Below, piece after piece: positions 1 to 8,697 of a DNA stretch of 33,631 nucleotides. Numbering within the stretch: the first letter of the stretch is position 1; every line of letters starts with the position of its first letter. A model generated the notes under the pieces. It made no database searches and was not told where the DNA came from. It saw only the letters and a list, made by a program, of their open reading frames with translations. Source of the DNA: Clostridiales bacterium (GTDB lineage Bacteria; Bacillota; Clostridia; Lachnospirales; Lachnospiraceae); NCBI GenBank assembly GCA_029338615.1, contig JAQYAS010000111.1, positions 1-33,631 of the forward strand. Reading direction: 5' to 3'. The translations under genes and the position numbers were made by a program.

Positions 1-794
1 TTCTGCATGGCGTTTCTATAAAGGCAATCATAACTACAAATGTGAAAATACTGCTGACTCTTGATAAGGATGGTCAGTTTTTCGGGGCAACATGGTTTCT
101 TGGAGCACTCTTTGTGACTTCAGTCGTTTATAAAATTATAGATGTCTGTCTGAAGGACTCAAAATATAAACCATTTATAATGTTAGCTATTTTTTCAGCC
201 ATAGGCATCTTTGGATTTGCCGTAACTCTTGATTTCATGTTATCAAGAGTTTGCGTACTGAGTATGTTCTTCTCATTTGGGGTTCTTGTCAAACACTTTA
301 AAGAACAACTCAAAGCCATAGACGGCATTATCCTCGCATCCATATCTGTCATAATATTCCTGCTTATTGGACGGTATAATTATGGTGATGTCAACATGGG
401 ACTGAACCAATATCGATCACCTGTACTATTTTGTATTGGAGCTGTTGCAGCATCATATGCATTACTGTACCTCTGCCGCAAAATAGAATTCTTCAGTCAA
501 AAATTCCGTGTAGTTAAGCTCATAAAAAATGTAATGGCATTTTTCGGCAAAAGGAGTCTGGATATTCTGATATGGCAGTTCAATGCATTCAGGGTCATAA
601 TTGTACTTCAAATGTACATATATAAAGACCCGTTCACATTAGCAGAACTTTGGTCCCACTATCCAGTATATGTAACAGCAAACGGCTGGTGGTTCTTATA
701 CACTGTAGCAGGAATGATTTTACCAATCATGTTATGTTCAATCCTAAGAGCAAAACCTCTTGGATATATTACAAAAAAGATACATATCGTCTGA
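1..794 (+). CDS. Acyltransferase family 3 membrane protein, 5'-truncated by window edge
   Basis: The frame is open from base 3 to the TGA at 792-794, so about 263 residues of the C-terminal part are visible. A GTG at 42 is in frame but has no ribosome binding site and the reading frame continues upstream of it, so the real start lies outside the window. The visible part has a WFLGALF-type helix followed by a run of hydrophobic segments, typical of acyltransferase-3 (OafA/NodX-like) integral membrane O-acyltransferases, which transfer acetyl or other acyl groups to sugars of surface polysaccharides. The catalytic N-terminal His region of the family is not visible. It is one of only three genes on the plus strand and is separated from the convergent minus-strand operon by a shared terminator. 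The substrate cannot be told from the sequence. Confidence 0.75.
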   Translation, partial: LHGVSIKAIITTNVKILLTLDKDGQFFGATWFLGALFVTSVVYKIIDVCLKDSKYKPFIMLAIFSAIGIFGFAVTLDFMLSRVCVLSMFFSFGVLVKHFKEQLKAIDGIILASISVIIFLLIGRYNYGDVNMGLNQYRSPVLFCIGAVAASYALLYLCRKIEFFSQKFRVVKLIKNVMAFFGKRSLDILIWQFNAFRVIIVLQMYIYKDPFTLAELWSHYPVYVTANGWWFLYTVAGMILPIMLCSILRAKPLGYITKKIHIV

Positions 795-806
795 CCGCTC
801 CTAACA

Positions 807-850
807 AAAACAGGTTCATGCCCGCTTCCTGGCTGACATGAACCTGTTTT
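807..850. terminator. Bidirectional intrinsic terminator
   Basis: A perfect 14-bp inverted repeat pairs 807-820 (AAAACAGGTTCATG) with 837-850 (CATGAACCTGTTTT) around a 16-nt loop. It has T-rich ends in both directions. It sits between the acyltransferase stop at 794 and the stop of the convergent small membrane protein at 865, so it can end both transcripts. Confidence 0.85.
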
Positions 851-864
851 ATTTAACATATTTT

Positions 865-1251
865 CTACGCTCTGTTCTTCGCTGCACCCATAAACATGAC
901 AACCGGAACGATTATTCCAACGATCATCATGACAACAGCTATAAGCTTGCTATCACCGGACACCAATGTCACTATACCGCTTACTATCGCAAATATCACC
1001 AAAAATGCTGCCCATACAACTATCGCAGATGCCTTTGCCACCTTGTTGCTTCCAGCTATTCCAAATATTCCGCCTATGACCGCTGCAAGTGAAGCGATTC
1101 CAACCACAACACCACACGCGATAGCCTTAGATGATGGCTCATCAGCAAGCACAAGCTTTGCCACATCATAATATCCTGCATTTACAAGTCCCCATATGAG
1201 CATGATGAGCGATGAAAATGTCACCATACCCTTTCCTGGTAATTTTTCCAT
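865..1251 (-). CDS. Small four-helix membrane protein, function unknown
   Basis: This 128-residue protein is mostly hydrophobic, with four probable transmembrane helices at about residues 10-28, 44-70, 74-98 and 103-122. No family motif was recognised. The frame stays open upstream to 1524, but that extension lies inside the NUDIX gene on another frame. The ATG at 1249-1251 follows AAGGAG with a 7-nt gap, whereas the ATG two codons earlier (1255-1257) is only 1 nt from it, so 1251 is the better start. The NUDIX stop is 13 nt upstream, so this is the last gene of the operon and is followed by the terminator at 807-850. No function is proposed. Confidence 0.75.
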   Translation of the reverse strand: MEKLPGKGMVTFSSLIMLIWGLVNAGYYDVAKLVLADEPSSKAIACGVVVGIASLAAVIGGIFGIAGSNKVAKASAIVVWAAFLVIFAIVSGIVTLVSGDSKLIAVVMMIVGIIVPVVMFMGAAKNRA

Positions 1252-1264
1252 ACACATACTCCTT

Positions 1265-1825
1265 CTACTTTCTGCTCCATACATAGCAAAATGCCTGTGT
1301 CCTGGCAGCAAATTTTTCAGTCTTAAGAAGTTCCCTAACCTCAGCCTTTGTGTACCAGCCAGGTGTGATCTCCTCCAGAGTTGATGTGCTCGGCTTAAAC
1401 TCGCCTCTAGCCTTGCCCACCACGCACATATTTGTCTCATTTGAAAATCCGACAGCACTGTAGCTTGTACCGATAGTGTCTGTGATCTCGTACAGCTCAA
1501 GTCCCGTCTCCTCCATGAGTTCACGCTTTGCGCTGATCTCAGGAGTCTCGCCCGGATCTATAAGTCCGGCAGGAAAATTGTATACCCACTCGCCAGGTGC
1601 CAGTCTGAACTCTCTGTCTATCAGGATTTTCTCATCATTCTCGTCGGTGGCTATGATGACAACTGCATCCGCAGCCTTGCCGTGAAGTCCCTCAAAATCT
1701 GTGATATCACCGTTTCTGCTTATCATCTCATAATTTTTTTGTATGCCATCTACGGTCTCATACTTCACATCATACCTTGTGATGAACTTGCCCTGTTCCT
1801 TCTTCTCAATTCCTACAAACTTCAT
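1265..1825 (-). CDS. NUDIX hydrolase, ADP-ribose pyrophosphatase-like
   Basis: The 186-residue protein carries a complete Nudix box (GX5EX7REUXEEXGU) with GLIDPGE followed by RELMEETGL at about residues 87-109, which binds the Mg2+ ions used to hydrolyse nucleoside diphosphates linked to another group. The length, and the extended N-terminal strands before the box, fit the ADP-ribose pyrophosphatase (NudF/YqkG) subgroup, which clears ADP-ribose or ADP-sugars in the cytoplasm. A GTG start at 1837 is possible, but that GTG is part of GTGGAG, the ribosome binding site for the ATG at 1825, so the shorter form is preferred. It lies 58 nt after yqeY and 13 nt before the small membrane protein. The exact substrate is not certain. 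Confidence 0.88.
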   Translation of the reverse strand: MKFVGIEKKEQGKFITRYDVKYETVDGIQKNYEMISRNGDITDFEGLHGKAADAVVIIATDENDEKILIDREFRLAPGEWVYNFPAGLIDPGETPEISAKRELMEETGLELYEITDTIGTSYSAVGFSNETNMCVVGKARGEFKPSTSTLEEITPGWYTKAEVRELLKTEKFAARTQAFCYVWSRK

Positions 1826-1883
1826 ATTTTTCTCCACTAATTTTGTTCAACTAATTCGCAGATTTGATTTCTGTCAGAAACTG

Positions 1884-2321
1884 TTATTTGCAAAGTTCTG
1901 CAACCACCTTATTGATGACCTTGCCATCAGCCTTGCCCTTGAGTTCTGCCATAACTGTCTTCATGATCTGTCCCTTATTCTTGGTTGCGATCACATCTGC
2001 AAACTTTGTGGTGAGTATCTCTCTGACCTCATCCTCTGACAGAAGCTTTGGTGCGTACTCGTTGAACACATCATATCTTGCCTTGTACTGATCAAGCAGA
2101 TCTGTTCTGTCTGCAGGGCATGTGTCGATCTGTTCCTTCACAGACTTAATCTCCTTGAGGATAACGCTATCAACTATATCCTCTGGTATATTATCTCTGC
2201 AACCGTTATCAATCCCAACCTTCTTAACTGCTGATACAAGAGAAGATATACTGTCCTTTCTCTCCTTGTCTCTTGCCTTCATTGCCGCTATCATGTCTTT
2301 CTGTAATTTTTCAAGTGTCAT
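1884..2321 (-). CDS. yqeY: YqeY/GatB-domain protein
   Basis: This 145-residue protein matches the YqeY family over its whole length: a helical N-terminal half opening MTLEKLQKDMIAAMKARDKE and a C-terminal half with the NKGQIMKTVMAELKGKADG segment typical of the family. YqeY proteins resemble the tRNA-binding tail domain of GatB, a subunit of the amidotransferase that makes Gln-tRNA, but stand alone. They are widespread in Firmicutes and their role is not settled. AAGGAA lies just upstream of the ATG. The gene sits 17 nt after the glycosyltransferase gene and 58 nt before the NUDIX gene, so it is in the same operon. Confidence 0.9.
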   Translation of the reverse strand: MTLEKLQKDMIAAMKARDKERKDSISSLVSAVKKVGIDNGCRDNIPEDIVDSVILKEIKSVKEQIDTCPADRTDLLDQYKARYDVFNEYAPKLLSEDEVREILTTKFADVIATKNKGQIMKTVMAELKGKADGKVINKVVAELCK

Positions 2322-2338
2322 TTTTATTTCCTTCTTTC

Positions 2339-4312
2339 TTAATATTTATCGTTTTTTATTTTATACCATATTGAACGCTGTTTTTGTAAAACAGCATTTT
2401 CCGACTTAAGCTGCTCTGTTTTCTCCTGCAATCCATCTTTCTCTGCCTGAAGTTCTCCAAGTTTTGCCTGGAGCTCTCTGTTTCTCGCCTGAAGCTCAGC
2501 ACTTTTCTTTTCAAGCTCCTTTATCCGGATGCCTCTGTCAGCTTTTTCATCATATGTCTGTTGAAGCTTATCGTTAGTTTGCTTCAATTGCCTGGAAATC
2601 CTGCCAATATCATTTCTGTGCTTTCGTCTCTCTTTTTCATGACATTCACACACCCTGATCAGTCCGTTATCTACTGATTCACCATCATATTCCAGAATTT
2701 TCCTTGCAAGTATATTGTCCCCATATTCAGGCTTCAGCCAGTCATTTATCTTCTGAAGCTGAACATCATTCTGGTCAGCATCCACATTCTTATGATAAAG
2801 TGCAACTTCCTGTGAACCCGGCAAGTACTGCAGATCCTCACATGGCATTGCTGCCACAACCGGAATTCCCGACATAACCTCTATAAGTTTAAGCCATATA
2901 TCGTCCGCCCACAGGCAAATAGCTTTTATTTTCTCTTTATCAAACCACTTACTGTCATAAATTCCTGGCGGATACAAGGTTCCTGCACCACCTGTGGCAA
3001 ACAGCTGCATCTTAGGTTCATACAGACAAGCATCAGTCTCCTTCATCCAATATCTGTATGGGATCAGCTGGCATTTATCCGATATGACCATCCAATGTGT
3101 TCTCACAGCAGATACCGCTTCCGGATACTGCAGATAAGACATATAGAGATTTTCAAGAATATATGGCGGATACTGCAGGTCATCATCTATTGTCACTACC
3201 ACATCATCAGTAAACTCCTGCAGAGCATAAAAATACTTCTTGTGTGGCTTCAGATCATCACACCATCTAACTTCAAGTTTATCCTCTTCCAACAGTTCTC
3301 TAAGATCATCCGGCAGATCGTCTTCCCCGTGCGGAAACTGCTCCTCCGCCAGCCACATAATCACCTTGTCCGCTTTTCTAGTCTGCGCATATATTGAATC
3401 CAGCATCTTTGTTATTCCCGTTATTCTTGCAGGATAAGTCGTAAAAGAAACAATTATTTTTCTTTTTTTCAGCTTAATTATCTCCAATAAATCACATCTC
3501 CTGATTATGGAATATTTTCGGAACAGTTTGCTGTCATTAAGTCTTTTCTCTGTCAGTTGATCAAAAACATCACTGTTGAAAAATCTATGTGCACTCTCAT
3601 AAAATTCTGTTTTCTCTCCTGAATCCAAACCTGTGCACCACTTCTCGTAGTTGTCCACATACTGAAGAATAGAGAAATACATAACTGCATTCCACAGTTC
3701 TTCACAATTTGTCATATTTCTCACATATTCTGCAACGCACTTTACAATTTTCGGCACTCTCAGCAGTTTTGCGGTGCCATCATCATCCGTATGTTTTCTT
3801 CTGAAAGTCTGATTTTTCAAATAAACTATTTTATCTGCCGCCACAGCACCAAGTATTGAATATAATACCTCGTAACAGCAACAAGATCTGTCTAATTTCG
3901 CATCCAACAGGAATTGTTTTCTATAAAGCGTATTTCCGGTCACGGATCTCACAATATCCAATACCCTGCCTCGGCAATCTTCCCAGTTGAATATCTGTTT
4001 TCCTCCGCGGATCCACTCGGAATGTATGCCCTTTCTGGCAGTTTTATCACCATTGCCATCTATAAGTTCACAGTCTGATACCACCATATCAGCTTTATTA
4101 TGTATCGCTGCATCGTATAATTTCTCCAACATATCTTCCGGATATGTCTCAAGGCCATCCACGAACAGCACATACTCTCCCTGTGCTTTCTCAAGTCCCG
4201 TAGATATATCTGCATTTATTATCTCGTATTCTTTTAATCTCTGGTTAGCAAGATTTACCGGATGTGTATCTTCACAACCGGCTGTATAAATCACCGATAT
4301 CACTGGCTTCAT
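2339..4312 (-). CDS. Large two-module glycosyltransferase with C-terminal coiled coil
   Basis: The 657-residue protein has three parts. Residues 1-170 resemble a shortened GT2 family glycosyltransferase (PVISVIYTAG start, then EYVLFVDGLETYPEDML where GT2 enzymes hold the DxD region), but the DxD is not clear here. Residues 284-510 form a second GT-A-like module with KIIVSFTTYPARI and a VVVTIDDDLQYPP segment, where the Asp triad at 376-378 would bind the metal and nucleotide sugar. Residues 557-647 are a long Lys/Glu/Gln-rich coiled coil with leucine heptads. There is no signal peptide or membrane segment. AAAGGA precedes the ATG. It is translated 20 nt after metF and 17 nt before yqeY, an odd place for a surface-polysaccharide enzyme. 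The acceptor and sugar are unknown. Confidence 0.8.
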   Translation of the reverse strand: MKPVISVIYTAGCEDTHPVNLANQRLKEYEIINADISTGLEKAQGEYVLFVDGLETYPEDMLEKLYDAAIHNKADMVVSDCELIDGNGDKTARKGIHSEWIRGGKQIFNWEDCRGRVLDIVRSVTGNTLYRKQFLLDAKLDRSCCCYEVLYSILGAVAADKIVYLKNQTFRRKHTDDDGTAKLLRVPKIVKCVAEYVRNMTNCEELWNAVMYFSILQYVDNYEKWCTGLDSGEKTEFYESAHRFFNSDVFDQLTEKRLNDSKLFRKYSIIRRCDLLEIIKLKKRKIIVSFTTYPARITGITKMLDSIYAQTRKADKVIMWLAEEQFPHGEDDLPDDLRELLEEDKLEVRWCDDLKPHKKYFYALQEFTDDVVVTIDDDLQYPPYILENLYMSYLQYPEAVSAVRTHWMVISDKCQLIPYRYWMKETDACLYEPKMQLFATGGAGTLYPPGIYDSKWFDKEKIKAICLWADDIWLKLIEVMSGIPVVAAMPCEDLQYLPGSQEVALYHKNVDADQNDVQLQKINDWLKPEYGDNILARKILEYDGESVDNGLIRVCECHEKERRKHRNDIGRISRQLKQTNDKLQQTYDEKADRGIRIKELEKKSAELQARNRELQAKLGELQAEKDGLQEKTEQLKSENAVLQKQRSIWYKIKNDKY

Positions 4313-4332
4313 AATCTGATATTCCTTTCGTT

Positions 4333-5202
4333 TTACGGTTTAAGTATATCTGACAGATTGCTCTGTATTCCAGCTGCTACTTCCGGCTTATTCATCGAAT
4401 ATACATGTATATGCTTTACTCCATTGGCCAAGAGGTCTATGATCTGATCCGTTGCATACGCAATTCCTGCCTGTCTCATTGCCGCCTCTGTATCGCCAAA
4501 TGCATCCACTATACTCTTGAATCTCTCAGGCACATTACAGCCTGAAAGTTTCACCGCATTCTTGACCTGGACACGCTTTGTGATCGGCATGATTCCCGGT
4601 ATGATCGGGACGTTTATTCCAGCCTCCCTGACTCTGTACATAAAATTAAAGAAAATGTTGTTATCAAAGAACATCTGTGTAGTCAGGTAATCGCATCCGG
4701 CATCTACTTTCTTCTTAAGCCCGGCTATGTCATCATGTTTATTTGCAGAATCTGGATGTACCTCAGGATAGCAGGCACCACCCACACAGAAGTCACCCGA
4801 CTCCTTGATGAGCTCCACCAGCTCGGATGCATGCGAAAACTCAGTAAACACCTGTCCATCATAGTTCTTCGGTATATCTCCACGAAGGGCAAGTATGTTC
4901 TCTATCCCTGCGCTCTTCATCTCCACAAGCGCATTCTTTATTCCGTCTCTGCTGGCACACACGCATGTGAGATGTGCTATAGTCGGAACATCGTACTTCT
5001 CCTGTATCTCCCGCGCAAGCTGTATGGTGTGACCCTTTGTACTTCCGCCAGCGCCGTAGGTTACACTCATATAGTCAGGCTTTAGCGCCGCTATGCCAAG
5101 TGCGGCAGCCTCAACATCCGCAAAGTCTGTGTCTTTCTTTGGTGGGAACACCTCAAATGAGAGTGTCGCCTTATCCTGTGTGATCAAATCTCTTATCTTC
5201 AT
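4333..5202 (-). CDS. metF: 5,10-methylenetetrahydrofolate reductase
   Basis: This 289-residue protein has the length and motifs of bacterial MetF: SFEVFPPK at residues 15-22 with the catalytic Glu, SVTYGAGGS near 46-54, the ILALRGD segment near 105, and TQMFFDN near 175, the flavin- and folate-binding landmarks of the TIM barrel. It reduces methylene-THF to methyl-THF, which supplies the methyl group for methionine synthesis; in acetogen-like clostridia it also serves the methyl branch of one-carbon metabolism. AGAGGT lies 6 nt before the ATG. It is flanked by the HAD nucleotidase 78 nt upstream and the glycosyltransferase 20 nt downstream in one operon. No methionine-responsive riboswitch was seen in the 78-nt gap. 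Confidence 0.96.
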   Translation of the reverse strand: MKIRDLITQDKATLSFEVFPPKKDTDFADVEAAALGIAALKPDYMSVTYGAGGSTKGHTIQLAREIQEKYDVPTIAHLTCVCASRDGIKNALVEMKSAGIENILALRGDIPKNYDGQVFTEFSHASELVELIKESGDFCVGGACYPEVHPDSANKHDDIAGLKKKVDAGCDYLTTQMFFDNNIFFNFMYRVREAGINVPIIPGIMPITKRVQVKNAVKLSGCNVPERFKSIVDAFGDTEAAMRQAGIAYATDQIIDLLANGVKHIHVYSMNKPEVAAGIQSNLSDILKP

Positions 5203-5280
5203 GTACTACCTCTGTATATTTGTGTTTTATTCAACTAAATCCAGCTTAAGCCATGCCAAATTGCTTTACATCATTCTTGC

Positions 5281-5964
5281 TTACAGTTCTTCAAGCAGCG
5301 CCGGAATTTCCATAAGTGTTTTCACCTCATAGTCCGGATGTATATCCGCCGCTTGCTGACCGTCAGGGTTGAACCATATCGTTCTTATCCCGGCATTTAT
5401 TCCGCCCTGTATATCTGATGTCAGACTGTCTCCTATGATCACAGTCTCATCTGCCTCTATCTCTGGTCTCCTGCCAAAGCAATAGTCAAAGAATTCTCTG
5501 GATGGTTTCTCCGCTCCGGCATCCTCAGATATGAATATAGCCTCAAAATACTTGCCTATACCGCTGTCCGCAAGTCGTCCGCTCTGTACATTTGATCCGC
5601 CATTTGACACAATGTACATTCTGTATCTTCCGTGCAAGGTTTCAAGCAGCTTTATCGTATCAGGGAACACAAATCCCTTCTGGCTGAGCTGATCCTCATA
5701 GTAGGCTGTCGCCTCCGCAGCAGAGTAGTCAACTCCCAGCTCTGCAAATAGTATCTCGTATCTGCTTTCCTTCACCTGCTGCCTTGTAAGCAGCCCCTGT
5801 TCAAGCAGCTTCCATCTCGATTTGTTGATCTCGCTGTATCTGGATATGACCTTTTCTGTAGGCTCCACCCCTATATGCCTGAGCATATTGGAGAGCGCTC
5901 TGCTCTCACCGCGCTTGAAGTCCAGCAGTGTCTCATCCAGATCAAACAATATGTTCTGTACCAT
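5281..5964 (-). CDS. yjjG: HAD-superfamily YjjG-type (d)NMP 5'-nucleotidase
   Basis: The 227-residue protein carries the four HAD motifs: DLDETLLDF at residues 8-16 (nucleophile Asp8 and Asp10), SNGGS near 118, the Lys of AEKPSREFF near 151, and GDSLTSDIQGG near 175. The cap between motifs I and II is helical. This layout and the LLDF and SREFFDY details match YjjG-family pyrimidine nucleotidases, which dephosphorylate ordinary and non-canonical nucleoside monophosphates and help keep damaged bases out of DNA. AAGGAA precedes the ATG. It appears to be the first gene of the operon that continues into metF. HAD substrate range is broad, so the precise substrate is inferred. Confidence 0.85.
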   Translation of the reverse strand: MVQNILFDLDETLLDFKRGESRALSNMLRHIGVEPTEKVISRYSEINKSRWKLLEQGLLTRQQVKESRYEILFAELGVDYSAAEATAYYEDQLSQKGFVFPDTIKLLETLHGRYRMYIVSNGGSNVQSGRLADSGIGKYFEAIFISEDAGAEKPSREFFDYCFGRRPEIEADETVIIGDSLTSDIQGGINAGIRTIWFNPDGQQAADIHPDYEVKTLMEIPALLEEL

Positions 5965-6123
5965 ATAACTTCCTTATATCTTTCTTTTCAAATTCATATG
6001 CCGACTTATCAATGTCTGCCGTTATGGTTCTGTATTTTATACATTACTCTTATGCGCAGCTGCCGGATTTTTCCAGTACACACATTCTTAAATATTATAT
6101 TCCACTCACCTGATAATAGCAAT

Positions 6124-6194
6124 AGAGCCAGTTACAAATCTTCTGCTGTGACCGCCCTCTCTTCGGCAATCCTGCACGATCTGCAACCGGCTCT
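6124..6194 (-). other. Inverted repeat after the YtrA-type ABC operon, possible weak terminator
   Basis: AGAGCC at 6124-6129 pairs with GGCTCT at 6189-6194, and GTT at 6131-6133 pairs with AAC at 6185-6187 after one mismatch, enclosing a GC-rich loop of about 50 nt. It lies 37 nt downstream of the stop of the last membrane gene and before the promoter region of the nucleotidase operon. On the minus strand only short T runs follow, so it is a poor terminator by itself. The rest of 5965-6231 shows no gene. Confidence 0.35.
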
Positions 6195-6231
6195 GTTCCG
6201 TCTATTTTATTAAGTTTAGTTGTATTTTCAT

Positions 6232-6891
6232 TTACTTCATGCTCTTGCTGAGTCCGCTCATTGCATACTCTGACAACTGTTTTCTGTAGAGAAGTGAACT
6301 GATCAAATATTCTATAACACCACCCAAAAGGATGGCCGCATATCCAAGGACAGCAAGTTTTACAAGCCCAAGGCTTATAACCTCTGATATATGATGATGA
6401 CACAGCCAGGAACTGACTATTGACATGCAGGTTATTATCACCAGCATAAACACGATAAAGCTTGCCACAAAATATTTGTAACATACACCGCAGAATATCA
6501 TAGCTCCGAACAATATAAATATGATCATAAACAATGTATCCTGATAGTTTTCTGTATTCTCCGGATACATTCTGATAAGTATATATTTCTCCGCAACAAG
6601 TATTGTGAAAAGTACAAGATACACAACTGTGCTGACGATCACTGGCATTCCCACCTCCAGTTTTCTCTTCATCACGCTTGACTGCACATAGTCCGATGCA
6701 TTCATGTATATTATCATCTGATAGGCAAACATTCCAGTCAGCATAAAATAGAAACCGCCCAGAATATTCGTTCCGTGTGATGACAGTTCGACCACAAACC
6801 CTATTGCAGTGAACAAAATAAGCATCATCACATTTGTCTTTAATTTATATCCATATCTGAGAAGTTTAAAACCAAGTATCAAATCCTTCAT
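6232..6891 (-). CDS. Integral membrane protein of a YtrA-regulated ABC system
   Basis: This 219-residue protein has about six hydrophobic helices (around residues 20-37, 43-63, 82-102, 119-137, 140-162, 172-196) and charged, short soluble segments, as in the membrane half of ABC-2 type exporters. No specific family was recognised. AGGAGG lies 8 nt before the ATG. It is the last gene after the GntR regulator, the ABC ATPase and another membrane protein, all on one strand with short gaps, so it probably forms a heteromeric permease with its neighbour. GntR(YtrA)-ABC operons of this kind often respond to cell-wall antibiotics, but the substrate here is unknown. Confidence 0.7.
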   Translation of the reverse strand: MKDLILGFKLLRYGYKLKTNVMMLILFTAIGFVVELSSHGTNILGGFYFMLTGMFAYQMIIYMNASDYVQSSVMKRKLEVGMPVIVSTVVYLVLFTILVAEKYILIRMYPENTENYQDTLFMIIFILFGAMIFCGVCYKYFVASFIVFMLVIITCMSIVSSWLCHHHISEVISLGLVKLAVLGYAAILLGGVIEYLISSLLYRKQLSEYAMSGLSKSMK

Positions 6892-6926
6892 CCCTTAATC
6901 CTCCTTGTCTAATATATATCATTCCT

Positions 6927-6942
6927 CCCGCCGGCAGGCGGG
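6927..6942 (-). other. GC-rich intercistronic stem-loop
   Basis: CCCGCC at 6927-6932 pairs with GGCGGG at 6937-6942 around a four-base loop, in the 92-nt gap between the two membrane protein genes. No T tract follows, so it is more likely an RNA stability or processing element, or a weak attenuator, than a terminator. Confidence 0.45.
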
Positions 6943-6983
6943 GCGGATAGTCTAAGCCGTTTCCGGCCTTGAACAACAATCTG

Positions 6984-7637
6984 TTAATCCATATCCAGAT
7001 AAGACGCCTCAACCTTGCAGTACATATGTCTGCGCGTCACATATATTCCAACCGGCAGCAATACCGCCAGTGCTGTAACTATGAGCCATGTAAACTTCTG
7101 CAATTCCGAAGATATCGTTATATATATAACCGCAGCTCCCGATGCTCCTGATGACAGCATGGACAGCAGACTCATGACCTGAACATTCTGGACATATCTC
7201 GTAATGTTCAGCGCCCACACGGAAATATCTGCTGTGAGCAGTATCGACAGGCAAAGCAGTCTTACCGGGTTACCCACCATAATTTCATATGGTACGGCCA
7301 CTATCACCATGCATATCGCGATCCTCGCCGGTCGGGCAAGCAGATCCGCCGTAAGCGCATTCCGTAACATGGCTTTCCCCTTTGTTGACGTCTTCAGATA
7401 ATCCATTCCAAGGCAGCCCTTCACACATATTGCACCAAATCCCCAATAATCAGCCATAACCTCGATCGCTGTCATGAGCGCCGCTCCCACACCGAGCATG
7501 ACCGCTGTTACATAATATTTTCCCACTCCTATATCGATCAATGCCAGTATCACCCCCAGTATGATCGGTATCAACACATTACACACTAGCCGGTATTTTC
7601 CATTCGTGATGGCTCTGTAATCCTTTATCATCATCAT
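6984..7637 (-). CDS. Integral membrane protein of a YtrA-regulated ABC system
   Basis: The 217-residue protein has about six hydrophobic segments (near residues 18-36, 42-60, 106-122, 126-146, 152-172, 178-198) and ends in a short charged tail. AGGAG lies 7 nt before the first ATG of the triplet ATGATGATG. It follows the ABC ATPase gene by 41 nt and precedes another membrane protein by 92 nt. Like its neighbour it has no motif I can name, and its role as an ABC permease subunit rests on size, topology and position. Confidence 0.7.
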   Translation of the reverse strand: MMMIKDYRAITNGKYRLVCNVLIPIILGVILALIDIGVGKYYVTAVMLGVGAALMTAIEVMADYWGFGAICVKGCLGMDYLKTSTKGKAMLRNALTADLLARPARIAICMVIVAVPYEIMVGNPVRLLCLSILLTADISVWALNITRYVQNVQVMSLLSMLSSGASGAAVIYITISSELQKFTWLIVTALAVLLPVGIYVTRRHMYCKVEASYLDMD

Positions 7638-7678
7638 AATTACGCTCCTATAAATACGTGAAACACTCTAAGCTGTTT

Positions 7679-8596
7679 TTACTTTAATACCATTTTTGTA
7701 TTATTCTTCATGACCGCAACACTTATCTGAAACAGCGATGGTATCTCCTTGCTCACATTCATTCCGGCAAGCTTGTCCAGATTCTCTGCAAGACAGATTC
7801 CCTCAAAACCATATGGATTCTTAGTCATGGTATAAAGGATGTTTGATGCCGCCTCCGCATCCTGGGCATCTCCCTTTATCAGTATGTATTTCTCCTTCAG
7901 ATCCTCCACAAATCCGCACTCGACCACATTTCCATGTTCCATGATGATCGCATAATCAGTGACGCTCTCCATATCGGATATATTGTGTGTTGAGAACAAT
8001 ACACTCTTCTCCCCCGCTCCGTCGCTTATATAATCGCCGATCATCTGACACAGCTTATCTCGCATAAGAGGATCAAGAGGCGATGCCGGCTCATCGAGCA
8101 GCAGCAGGTCAGTATCCCTCGCCATAACCCCGGCAAGCATCAGCTTAGTTCTGGTTCCATCAGAGAGTGCTGAACACTTTTTCTTCAGAGCAACACCGTT
8201 CGGAGAATCAGGAAATATCGCAAGTTCACGGCAATATCTTTCGAACTCGTCCCTGTCAAAATTGTCAAAGAGCAGACTGCTTATCTCCTCCACATCAGAT
8301 ACAGTCCACTGTGGAAGGTAATATCTGCCTGTTCCCGTATAGCCTATCCTGTTCTTTACATCCGCCCTTCTCTCCTTCTCCTCCGATGAATACTTGTCAA
8401 AGAAAGTCAGCTCACCTTTGTAATCAAGCCTTATTCCTGAAAGCATATTGAGAAGTGTCGTCTTTCCCGCTCCATTTTCTCCGATGAGTGCTGTCGCAAA
8501 TCCCTTTGGCACCCTCAAATCAGGTATATCCAGTGTAAATGTCTTAAACTTTTTGGAAATATTCTCCCCTTTTACAGCACAGTCATAATTCATCAT
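7679..8596 (-). CDS. ABC transporter ATP-binding protein
   Basis: The 305-residue protein has Walker A GENGAGKT at residues 39-46, an LSDGTRTKL signature in place of LSGGQ, Walker B LLLLDEP, and an H-loop in SVLFSTHNISD. The C-terminal 80 residues form an extra domain. This matches the ATPases of YtrB-type exporters in GntR-controlled operons. An ATG at 8608 is possible, but GGAGG lies inside that extension and sits 5 nt before the ATGATG pair at 8596, so the shorter start is chosen. It would power the two membrane proteins downstream. The altered signature (SDGTR) is common in this subfamily. Confidence 0.88.
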   Translation of the reverse strand: MMNYDCAVKGENISKKFKTFTLDIPDLRVPKGFATALIGENGAGKTTLLNMLSGIRLDYKGELTFFDKYSSEEKERRADVKNRIGYTGTGRYYLPQWTVSDVEEISSLLFDNFDRDEFERYCRELAIFPDSPNGVALKKKCSALSDGTRTKLMLAGVMARDTDLLLLDEPASPLDPLMRDKLCQMIGDYISDGAGEKSVLFSTHNISDMESVTDYAIIMEHGNVVECGFVEDLKEKYILIKGDAQDAEAASNILYTMTKNPYGFEGICLAENLDKLAGMNVSKEIPSLFQISVAVMKNNTKMVLK

Positions 8597-8697
8597 CCAA
8601 TCCTCCATTAAACCTTAAACTCTCTTCACGTCTTTCTTTTTCCCTATTCTCTGCCTGTTTTGTTCTCTGTCTGTTTTGTTCCCTGCCTGTCAGATCG

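Noticed and set aside
1252..1524. Upstream extension of the small membrane protein to a 219-residue form
   Set aside because: It lies inside the NUDIX gene on another frame, its first 90 residues are not membrane-like, and a good ribosome binding site marks the start at 1251.
5203..5280. Methionine or folate riboswitch before metF
   Set aside because: The gap is only 78 nt and no SAM, T-box or THF riboswitch core was seen.
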